Made by a program: the position numbers and the translations under genes
Notes under the pieces: model-generated
Databases searched by the model: none
The model's input: only the letters and a program-made list of their open reading frames with translations
What the model was told of the DNA's origin: nothing
Shown: one piece after another, positions 57,340 through 64,000 of the stretch
Layout of the letters: each line of letters opens with the position of its first letter
Numbering within the stretch: position 1 is the stretch's first letter
NCBI RefSeq assembly: GCF_006829085.1
Contig: NZ_BJTC01000019.1
Coordinates: 1 to 64,000, forward strand
Direction of reading: 5' to 3'
Length of the DNA stretch: 64,000 bases
DNA from: Chryseobacterium sp. ON_d1
GTDB lineage: Bacteria > Bacteroidota > Bacteroidia > Flavobacteriales > Weeksellaceae

Positions 57340-58233
57340 ATGATCAAAAACATTGTAGTTATCGGAGCGGGAACCATGGGGAATGGTATTGCCCATACTT
57401 TCGCACAAAGTGGTTTTAAAGTAAATCTTGTGGATGTATCTCAGGAAGCTCTGGACAGAGGTTTAAAAACCATTACTACCAATCTTGACAGAATCATTGC
57501 AAAAGGAAATCTTACAGAAGAACAAAAAGCAGAAACATTAGGAAACATTACAATCTTTACAGCCCTGAGTGAGGCTGTAGGAACTGCTGATCTCATTGTA
57601 GAAGCGGCTACAGAAAATCTGGATCTTAAACTGAAGATCTTTGGACAGATGGATGAACTGGCTCCTGCAGGCTGTATTCTTGCCACCAATACTTCTTCTA
57701 TTTCTATCACAAAAATTGCTGCAGCTACTAAAAGAGCTGATAAAGTAATCGGTATGCACTTTATGAATCCGGTTCCTATCATGAAGCTGGTAGAAATTAT
57801 CAAAGGATATTCTACTTCTAAAGAGACTTTTGATGCGATCTATGAAATGAGTAAGACTTTAGGAAAAGTTCCTGTAGAGGTGAATGACTACCCTGGTTTT
57901 GTGGCCAACAGAATTTTAATGCCAATGATCAATGAATCTATCGAAACTCTTTATAACGGAGTGGCTGGTGTAGAAGAAATTGATACGGTAATGAAATTAG
58001 GGATGGCACATCCGATGGGCCCTCTTCAGCTGGCAGACTTTATTGGTCTTGATGTATGCCTTGCGATCCTGAACGTTATGTATGACGGATTCAAAAATCC
58101 AAAGTATGCACCGAATCCATTACTGGTAAATATGGTGACAGCGGGGAAACTTGGGGTAAAATCAGGAGAAGGCTTCTACGATTATTCTGAGAGCAAAAAA
58201 GCTGAAAAAGTTTCAAAAATGTTCCTGAAGTAA
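57340..58233 (+). CDS. hbd: 3-hydroxybutyryl-CoA dehydrogenase
   Basis: The 297-residue protein has VVIGAGTMGNGIAHTFAQSG (NAD site), HFMNPVP (His catalytic), and NDYPGFVANRILMPMINESIETLYNG, the full short HAD type used in butyrate or fatty-acid metabolism. It reduces acetoacetyl-CoA or oxidises 3-hydroxyacyl-CoA. A clear ribosome site AAAGGA precedes the ATG. Confidence 0.94.
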   Translation: MIKNIVVIGAGTMGNGIAHTFAQSGFKVNLVDVSQEALDRGLKTITTNLDRIIAKGNLTEEQKAETLGNITIFTALSEAVGTADLIVEAATENLDLKLKIFGQMDELAPAGCILATNTSSISITKIAAATKRADKVIGMHFMNPVPIMKLVEIIKGYSTSKETFDAIYEMSKTLGKVPVEVNDYPGFVANRILMPMINESIETLYNGVAGVEEIDTVMKLGMAHPMGPLQLADFIGLDVCLAILNVMYDGFKNPKYAPNPLLVNMVTAGKLGVKSGEGFYDYSESKKAEKVSKMFLK

Positions 58234-58254
58234 TCTTAAATCAATAATTTTATT

Positions 58255-58262
58255 TATCTTTG
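58255..58262 (+). promoter_or_regulatory. -7 box TATCTTTG of the small acidic gene
   Basis: Full match to TAnnTTTG, 22 bp upstream of the ATG at 58285. Confidence 0.7.
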
Positions 58263-58284
58263 AGAAAGTTAAAACATTAAAAAA

Positions 58285-58524
58285 ATGAAATTACCAAAGT
58301 TTTTATTAGCAGATAATTCGGAATTTCCAGAGGATCTATTCGTAGTTCATACAGAATATCCAAGATTTATCCTAAACGTTGAGGAAGAAGAAGTTGAGTG
58401 GTTAGATGATCTTGAAGGTGATGATGAAGAAACTATGGCAGACGAGGCGACTAAAGTAGTAGAAGCAGCGTTCAAATGGTGCGACGAAGAGTTGGCTAAG
58501 TACGACGAAGAAGAGGAAGATTAA
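58285..58524 (+). CDS. Small acidic protein of unknown function
   Basis: The 79-residue protein starts MKLPKFLLADNSEFPEDLFVVHTEYPRFILNV and is strongly acidic toward the end (EEEEVEWLDDLEGDDEE and KYDEEEED). It has its own strong -7 box and terminator, so it is a real transcription unit. I recognise no named domain; short acidic proteins with this opening are widespread in flavobacteria. Confidence 0.85.
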   Translation: MKLPKFLLADNSEFPEDLFVVHTEYPRFILNVEEEEVEWLDDLEGDDEETMADEATKVVEAAFKWCDEELAKYDEEEED

Positions 58525-58540
58525 TAACACTCTAAACATA

Positions 58541-58568
58541 AAAAAGGAACTCAGTTGAGTTCCTTTTG
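58541..58568. terminator. Bidirectional terminator between the acidic gene and the META-domain gene
   Basis: AAAAGGAACTCA and TGAGTTCCTTTT (58542-58553 / 58556-58567) form a 12-bp stem with a GT loop and T/A tracts on both sides. Confidence 0.9.
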
Positions 58569-58572
58569 TTTT

Positions 58573-58983
58573 TTATTCTGATTTAGTGAATTTCAATAAC
58601 AGAAGATTGTCTTTGTACAATTCTAAAGTATTCCCTGAAATTACATATTTGTTTGCTTTTCCCATCATATCCATAAAGTTTTGCTCTACTCCGATGTTGT
58701 TGCACATCATTTTCGTAGATCCCATCTGTCCAGCTGTAAAACCACCTGTGGACGGATCTATTGTAGCTGTTCCGAAATAATTGTTACATCCTGCATTTCC
58801 TGAGATTTTCTCTCCTTCAATATTCAATGTCGGAACTTTACCTTTTACCGTTTCAGCCAGTGTCCATTTTGTATTGGCAAGAGCAGGCTGGGCTTTTCCT
58901 ACTTTAGAAGCAGAAGGGCTTGTCATTGATCCGCATGAAGCTAATACGGCAGCTGTGCATATACTTAAAAAAAGATTTTTCAT
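58573..58983 (-). CDS. META-domain lipoprotein
   Basis: The 136-residue protein has a lipobox (AAVLASCGS) and a META domain: LANTKWTLAETVKGK, GNAGCNNYFGTA, GSTKMMCNN and FMDMMGKANKYVISGNTLELYKDN. META proteins (HslJ-like) sit at the cell envelope and respond to stress. Two Cys in CNN segments can pair. A -7 box lies 21 bp upstream. Confidence 0.92.
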   Translation of the reverse strand: MKNLFLSICTAAVLASCGSMTSPSASKVGKAQPALANTKWTLAETVKGKVPTLNIEGEKISGNAGCNNYFGTATIDPSTGGFTAGQMGSTKMMCNNIGVEQNFMDMMGKANKYVISGNTLELYKDNLLLLKFTKSE

Positions 58984-59004
58984 TTTTTTCTTTTTGAATT
59001 AACC

Positions 59005-59012
59005 CAAATTTA
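59005..59012 (-). promoter_or_regulatory. -7 box TAAATTTG of the META-domain gene
   Basis: Full match to TAnnTTTG on the minus strand. Confidence 0.6.
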
Positions 59013-59133
59013 CGGAAATTATATTATTTAAACGGGCTGCCACAAATTTTATTATTCTTTAACACTTCATATTTTGAATATTTTTCAGACTGCATTTTTA
59101 ATGACAAATGCATTTTTGATTGTCCAGATTAGG

Positions 59134-59265
59134 GTTGGCAAACGCAAAGGCACAAATTTGTTAATATGTATCGAGTTTAAAGCGCAAGGATTTTATCTCC
59201 GATACAATTTTAATACTCTACCCTTGTCATTCCAAACAAAGCAAGGAATCTATGTTATAATTGGT
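59134..59265. repeat. Dispersed intergenic repeat, family R1
   Basis: GTTGGCAAACGCAAAGGCAC, AGCGCAAGGATTTTATCTCC, and TTGTCATTCC...GGAATCTATG follow in the same order as at 4540-4690. Confidence 0.7.
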
Positions 59266-59344
59266 TTATAAAACAGATTGAGACTCCTACGGAGTGATAA
59301 AGATTGAGGGCTGACCAGGAAAAACATTCACAGAATGCGATTAA

Positions 59345-59478
59345 TTCAATAGGAACGGGCTTTAACCCGTTTACTTAAAAAGCAAGTATTCAACTGGCTT
59401 CAGCCAAAACATATTAATCCTGATATTTAAAATGATTAAAAACAAAAAACGGACTTAATAAAGTCCGTTTCTATTATC
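59345..59478. repeat. Dispersed intergenic repeat, family R2
   Basis: CAATAGGAACGGGCTTTAACCCGTTT, CTGGCTTCAGCCAAAAC and ACGGACTTAATAAAGTCCGTTTCTAT recall the copy at 44919 in opposite order. The 515-bp gap 58984-59498 holds no gene. Confidence 0.7.
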
Positions 59479-59498
59479 TTGATATATATATTCAAATA

Positions 59499-61901
59499 TT
59501 AAGATCTCAACTCTGCGTTGAATTCTTTCTGGAAAGATTTGATTAAAGAATCCATTACTTCTGTAATTTCTTTTTCTTCCAGTGTTTTTTCTTCATTTAA
59601 AAGCTCGAAGCTCATTGCATACGACTTCTTGCCTTCAGGAAGATTTTTACCTTCATATACATCGAACAGATTAATGCTCTTAATGAAAGGTGATTTATTC
59701 TTTTTAGCGGTTTGATATAAATCCTGATAGTTAACATTTTTATCAATCAATAAAGCTAAATCTCTTCTGATCTTGTTGAACTTCGGGATATCTTTAAATT
59801 TCAGTTCATTTTTAGAGCGTAATTCCTGAGCGTATTCCAGTTCAATTTCTGCGTAGAAGCATTCCTGATCAATATCAGAATCTTTCAATAAAGCAGGTGC
59901 TACTTTTCCTATTCTTACTAAAACTTTACCTTCTGCCTCGTATGCCAATGCATCAGAGAATCTATCATCAGAAAGGGCAACCTCTTTGTAGTCTACCGCA
60001 AGTCTTTCCAATAAAACTTTCACATACGCTTTAAGATTATAGAAACTTACCGCAGATTTAGGCTGAAGCCAGTTTTCTGCAACATCTCTTCCGGAAACCA
60101 ATACTGCCAATTGTTTTCTTTCTTCGTATTTATCTTTTTTGTGATAAATTTTTCCCAGTTCGAAGAACTTGATATCCTGGTTCTTTCTGTTGATGTTATA
60201 AACTGTATTCTGAAGAAGTCCTTCCAGTAAAGACTTTCTCATGAATGCCAGATCTCCGCTTAAAGGATTCAATAGTTTTACGGCATCAGTTTCATCTTTT
60301 ACAGAAGTTAATGAGTTGTTCATTACTTCATTGAAACCAAGGCTCTGCAAAGCTCTTGCCCAGCTGTTTTCCAGTTCATCCTGATCGTTAGCACTCAGTT
60401 TAACCGGTGTAAACGAAATTTTTTGAGGAGCATCAATCTTATTATATCCGTAGATTCTTAAAATTTCTTCAATCACATCGATTTCTCTTGTAACGTCTGC
60501 TCTGTAAGCAGGAACAGAGATTTCAAAACCGTTTGGAATTTCATTCAGAACCTGAATTTCCAATGCCTTTAATATTTCTTTTACTTTTTCTCTGTGAATT
60601 TTTGTTCCTAAAATCTGTTCAATTTTAGAGAATCTCAGGATCACATAGTTGTCCTCTATTTTTTTAGGATATTCTTCCAGTAACTCTCCTACCAACTTTC
60701 CTCCAGCAATTTCCTGTATCATTTTGATAGCATGAGTAATTGCCGTTCTTGTAAGATTCGGGTCTACTCCTCTTTCAAATCTGAAAGAAGCATCTGTGTT
60801 CAAGCTGTGCGCTTTTGCTCCTTTTCTGACAGCAATCGGGTTGAAGTAAGCACTTTCAAGGAAGATTGTTTTTGTAGTATCAGATACTCCTGAGTTTTCA
60901 CCACCGAATACTCCGGCAATACACATCGGTTTATCTTTACCATCTTTGATCATGATTTCAGAACCGTTCAAAGTTCTTTCAACCCCATCTAAGGTAGTAA
61001 ATTTTGTTCCCGGTTTCACCACTCCTACTTTTACTTTCTTATCGGCAATTTTATCTGCGTCAAATGCGTGAAGCGGCTGTCCGTATCCATGAAGAATATA
61101 GTTGGTAATATCTACAACGTTATTGATCGGGCTTAATCCTATCGCCTTCAACCTGTCTTTTAACCATGATGGAGACTCTGCTACCTTTACCTCTTCTATA
61201 ACAGCACCGATATATCTTGGACACAATTCTGCATCTTCAATTTCCAGTGTGAAATCATGAGTTCCTTCATTATTCAAAGCTTCAGAAGCCACTTTATTAA
61301 ACTGAGATTTCAATTGATTGGTGGAAAGATAGGCGTGCAGATCTCTGGCAACACCATAATGGGACATTGCATCGGTTCTGTTTGGGGTCAATCCGATTTC
61401 AAAAACCTCATCATTAGTCAGTTCAAAATAATCCGCAAAGTTTTTCCCTACTTCATATTTTGTTTCATCCAGCACCATGATTCCTCCGTGATCCTCACTA
61501 AGACCTAATTCATCTTCAGCACAGATCATTCCCTGAGACACCTCTCCTCTGATTTTGGCTTCTTTAATTTCAAAAAAGTTTCCGGTTTTGTCATAGATTT
61601 TAGTTCCGACAACGGCTACAGGAACCGTCTGCCCTGCTTCCACATTAGGAGCTCCACAAACGATGTTCAGCACTTTTCCGTTTCCTACGTCTACAGTTGT
61701 CTTTTTCAGTTTGTCAGCGTTCGGGTGTTTTTCGCAGGTTAATACTTTACCCACAACGATACCTTCAAGGCTTCCTTTTACACTTTCAAATTTATCTATC
61801 CCTTCAACTTCAAGACCTATATCTGTAAGGAATTCACCGATTCTTTCAGTTTTTAATTCCGTTTTTACAAAGTCTTTCAGCCAGTTGTTTGATATTTTCA
61901 T
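59499..61901 (-). CDS. pheT: Phenylalanine--tRNA ligase beta subunit
   Basis: The 800-residue protein has the tRNA-binding OB domain (about 39-150), B3/B4 editing domain (about 210-370), B5 domain (about 400-470), the catalytic-like core and a C-terminal anticodon-binding FDX-ACB domain (about 705-800). With PheS it charges tRNA-Phe. PheS is not next to it here. The start MKISNNWLKDFV is typical. Length is standard. Confidence 0.97.
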   Translation of the reverse strand: MKISNNWLKDFVKTELKTERIGEFLTDIGLEVEGIDKFESVKGSLEGIVVGKVLTCEKHPNADKLKKTTVDVGNGKVLNIVCGAPNVEAGQTVPVAVVGTKIYDKTGNFFEIKEAKIRGEVSQGMICAEDELGLSEDHGGIMVLDETKYEVGKNFADYFELTNDEVFEIGLTPNRTDAMSHYGVARDLHAYLSTNQLKSQFNKVASEALNNEGTHDFTLEIEDAELCPRYIGAVIEEVKVAESPSWLKDRLKAIGLSPINNVVDITNYILHGYGQPLHAFDADKIADKKVKVGVVKPGTKFTTLDGVERTLNGSEIMIKDGKDKPMCIAGVFGGENSGVSDTTKTIFLESAYFNPIAVRKGAKAHSLNTDASFRFERGVDPNLTRTAITHAIKMIQEIAGGKLVGELLEEYPKKIEDNYVILRFSKIEQILGTKIHREKVKEILKALEIQVLNEIPNGFEISVPAYRADVTREIDVIEEILRIYGYNKIDAPQKISFTPVKLSANDQDELENSWARALQSLGFNEVMNNSLTSVKDETDAVKLLNPLSGDLAFMRKSLLEGLLQNTVYNINRKNQDIKFFELGKIYHKKDKYEERKQLAVLVSGRDVAENWLQPKSAVSFYNLKAYVKVLLERLAVDYKEVALSDDRFSDALAYEAEGKVLVRIGKVAPALLKDSDIDQECFYAEIELEYAQELRSKNELKFKDIPKFNKIRRDLALLIDKNVNYQDLYQTAKKNKSPFIKSINLFDVYEGKNLPEGKKSYAMSFELLNEEKTLEEKEITEVMDSLIKSFQKEFNAELRS

Positions 61902-62181
61902 TTGTTAATCTATCTACTTATTTAATTCGTCAGATGAGTTCTAGATTTCATCTGCTCAATTTGAAACTTTTATTTGAAATTTCACACTCTGTTCCTGTGT
62001 AATTTTTCGAGCTACAAATGTCGTGTTTTTTTGAGAAATAGAGAAATTTAGAAGCGATTTTAAGATAATAAATTTTCGTTAATCTCACTGCTTCAGGTAA
62101 GAATCTCTGATCAGGTCGTCATATTGCCTTCTTCAGATTAAAGCGGATTCCTCACAGCTTAAAAATTCAACAATGCAATAA

Positions 62182-63012
62182 TTAATATTCTTTTGAATAT
62201 GTTTTTTTCTCCACTAAATATTCACTTTTAGTTCCATTACCTGTTCTGAAAAGGGTTTTGATGGTATTCTTCTGTTTAGGTTTTGAAGGATCAGGAAGAA
62301 AACACTGAAAATGCAAATGAGGTCCGTTTGTCCATCCTGTATTTCCACTCAAACCAATTAACTCACCTTTTTTAACCTCATCACCTACTCTTACTTTAGC
62401 CCCGCTTTCTTTTAAGTGAAAATATTGAGCAATTGTACCATCCGAATGTAAAATAGAAATATAATTGGCCAAGTTAGCACAACTTATTGTAGGGCAGCCA
62501 GTATTATTGTTCTGAATTATATCAATCACTTTACCTTCTCTTGCCGCGGTGATTTCTGTGCCCTCAGGCATTACAAAATCTAAAGAATTTTCATTCTGAT
62601 GAGAAAATACCCCGTTGTATCCCTGATACACATTAAAAGATTTTCCCCTTTTAAAGGGAAGGTCATACAGGTAAGAAGTATCAAATTCTTTTATCGTTGC
62701 ATCACCCGCCAATGTATAGTATGGCATTTTTTTAACTTTCCAGCCTTTCTTTTTATCATTGATAACAAAATAAGCAATCCTTTTCTTCATTGATTTAGGT
62801 GGAAGCACTCTGATCATTTTAAATGATTCCGGGCTTTTCAGATTTTCTAATTCCGGTTGTTCAGAAAAAGTGATTGAAATCGGATAAATTTCCGTATTAT
62901 CAGCATAATATGCAATCGTATCATTTTTCTGTTCGTAATAGATTTTTGCATTTTTCTGAGAATAGCCCCATAGCGAACAAGCAAGTAATCCTAAAGTTAT
63001 TATTTTTTTCAT
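62182..63012 (-). CDS. Secreted M23-family metallopeptidase (LytM-like)
   Basis: The 276-residue protein has a signal peptide (ITLGLLACSLWGYSQ) and an M23 domain at about 125-240: H-x5-D in SHQNENSLDFVMPEGT and a later H-x-H in GPHLHFQC. Typical for endopeptidases that cut peptidoglycan peptides. It is a single gene in a gap-rich region; the 280-bp gap 61902-62181 shows no promoter consensus. Confidence 0.92.
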   Translation of the reverse strand: MKKIITLGLLACSLWGYSQKNAKIYYEQKNDTIAYYADNTEIYPISITFSEQPELENLKSPESFKMIRVLPPKSMKKRIAYFVINDKKKGWKVKKMPYYTLAGDATIKEFDTSYLYDLPFKRGKSFNVYQGYNGVFSHQNENSLDFVMPEGTEITAAREGKVIDIIQNNNTGCPTISCANLANYISILHSDGTIAQYFHLKESGAKVRVGDEVKKGELIGLSGNTGWTNGPHLHFQCFLPDPSKPKQKNTIKTLFRTGNGTKSEYLVEKKTYSKEY

Positions 63013-63151
63013 GTTTATTAAGTAGTGTTTTTCACGCTTTAAATAATGTTTTTTCTTAGTATAATTTTACCTTGAAATTGAAAATTCGACATAGTCTTAT
63101 ACTTTGAAATTTTATTAACGCGTCTTATTTGATAAGCGGATAGCTAGATTA

Positions 63152-63176
63152 TAAAAAAAGCCGGAAAATTCCGGCT
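63152..63176 (-). terminator. Terminator of dnaN
   Basis: AGCCGGAA (63159-63166) pairs with TTCCGGCT (63169-63176); a run of seven Ts follows on the minus strand. Confidence 0.85.
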
Positions 63177-63199
63177 CTCTATTATTTGTTATGCTAATA

Positions 63200-64000
63200 T
63201 TACAATCCGATTACCGGCATTGATAGCATTAAGATATTTTCATTTTCTTCAAGACCGTCAAGAGGTTCAATGATACCAGGTCTGTTAGGTTGGGACATTT
63301 TCATCGTGATATCATCAGATCCTAAGATGGTCAGCATTTCAGTTAAGAATTTGGAACTGAATCCGATATTGATATCTTCTCCGTTATAGTCACAAGGAAT
63401 CTGCATATCTGCTTTGTTGGCATATTCAGTATCTTCTGCATGAAGGTGAAGAATATTTCCGGAAAGCTTGAATCTTACCTGGTTGGTAGATTTGTTAGAC
63501 ATGATAGACGCTCTTTTGATTGCTCCCAATAACAGGTTTCTGTTGATGGTCAATACATTTGGATTTTCTTTTGGAATTACTGCTGTATAGTTCGGGTATT
63601 TTCCGTCAATCAGTCTACAGATCCAGATATGTTTACCAAAAGTAAATTTAGCCATATTCTCATTGAAGTCGATGGTAACGTCTTCATTGGAGCTTGCCAG
63701 GATATTTTTGAAAATGTTAAGAGGCTTTTTAGGCATGATAAACTCCATTGGCTCGGCATTCATAAGATCTGCTCTTTTGTAAACCACCAATCTGTGGGAG
63801 TCTGTAGAAACGAAATTGGTTTCGTTCTCTCCAAACTGGAAAAGAACTCCTGTCATTACCGGACGAAGAGAGTCGTTACTTGTAGCAAATAGTGTGTTTG
63901 TTAATGCTTCAGACAGCACTCCTGCCGGCATCGTTACACTCTGTGAAGCGTCGAATTCCGGTAACTCAGGATAGTCATCAGCATTGTCTAATGCTACTGC
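63200..64000 (-). CDS. dnaN: DNA polymerase III beta sliding clamp, 5' part cut by window edge
   Basis: The reading frame is open to base 64000 and shows DDYPELPEFDASQSVTMPAGVLSEAL directly before the ATG at 63931, so that ATG is internal. The visible part covers clamp domains 2 and 3 (TGVLFQFGENETNFVSTDSHRLVVYKR; GFSSKFLTEMLTILGSDDITM). The final residues MLSMPVIGL fit the clamp end. It tethers the polymerase to DNA. Confidence 0.96.
   Translation of the reverse strand, partial: AVALDNADDYPELPEFDASQSVTMPAGVLSEALTNTLFATSNDSLRPVMTGVLFQFGENETNFVSTDSHRLVVYKRADLMNAEPMEFIMPKKPLNIFKNILASSNEDVTIDFNENMAKFTFGKHIWICRLIDGKYPNYTAVIPKENPNVLTINRNLLLGAIKRASIMSNKSTNQVRFKLSGNILHLHAEDTEYANKADMQIPCDYNGEDINIGFSSKFLTEMLTILGSDDITMKMSQPNRPGIIEPLDGLEENENILMLSMPVIGL

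Noticed and set aside
1..64000. tRNA, rRNA or CRISPR array
   Set aside because: No cloverleaf T-loop pattern, rRNA-like sequence or regular spacer-repeat array was found on reading both strands by eye; a tRNAscan-SE or CRISPR finder run would settle it.

Overview
The window looks like a chromosomal segment of a Chryseobacterium-type member of the Bacteroidota (Flavobacteriia, Weeksellaceae). The evidence is the low GC content, many promoters with the Bacteroidota -7 box TAnnTTTG, a class A beta-lactamase resembling the Chryseobacterium CGA/CIA enzymes, monomeric NADP-isocitrate dehydrogenase, the long form of urocanate hydratase, and many secreted or lipoprotein genes. About 75 protein genes are supported. 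I found no tRNA, rRNA, CRISPR array, prophage or classical defence island. The only recognisable insertion sequence is an IS3-type end cut off by the left edge.

Layout. 0-10 kb: IS end, gcvP, a tiny Cys-rich protein, a J-domain membrane protein, a secreted hydrolase, an ECF sigma operon and an S9 peptidase. 9.5-22 kb: a dense minus-strand accessory block of small soluble proteins (six VOC, three SRPBCC, two DinB-like, SDR, alpha/beta hydrolases, a stand-alone RNAP alpha-CTD-like protein, DUF763) with two Crp/Fnr-type regulators. 21.8-26 kb: thiol peroxidase, isocitrate dehydrogenase, and a divergent HxlR/SDR pair. 26.4-31.3 kb: a plus-strand module of haem-binding P460-like protein, lipoprotein, LytS-type kinase, LytTR regulator, DUF1223 protein and DoxX. 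31.6-37 kb: MBL hydrolases, aldo/keto reductase with its AraC regulator, GNAT. 37-42 kb: S41 peptidase and two paralogous ECF sigma/membrane-protein modules. 42-49 kb: GapN-like aldehyde dehydrogenase, exported Tpx paralogue, a repeat-rich gap, MBL, hutU with a third Crp-like gene, and a DUF559 nuclease gene bracketed by inverted structured repeats. 49-64 kb: housekeeping and envelope genes (hydroxyacid dehydrogenase, PCMT, Gfo/Idh, GH5-CBM6, beta-lactamase, 3-hydroxyacyl-CoA dehydrogenase, pheT, M23 peptidase, dnaN).

Regulation is unusually readable. Three Crp/Fnr-geometry palindromes each lie exactly 33.0 bp upstream (centre to centre) of a -7 box or near match, which is the class II (-41.5) position, and two of them lie just downstream of a Crp/Fnr gene. 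One 19-bp site sits at the same 60-bp distance from two TACTTTTG promoters that flank the LytS/LytTR pair. Tandem 21-bp-spaced sites precede the AraC-linked reductase. Five genes have the start codon only 4-5 nt after the -7 box, which suggests leaderless mRNAs.

Intergenic DNA carries at least three dispersed repeat families. The most interesting is a 52-60 bp double-hairpin element with three solo copies and two inverted copies flanking the DUF559 gene. The stems of the two flanking copies show compensatory changes, and the right copy encodes the end of the DUF559 protein. This is my best candidate for an undescribed repeat/nuclease system.
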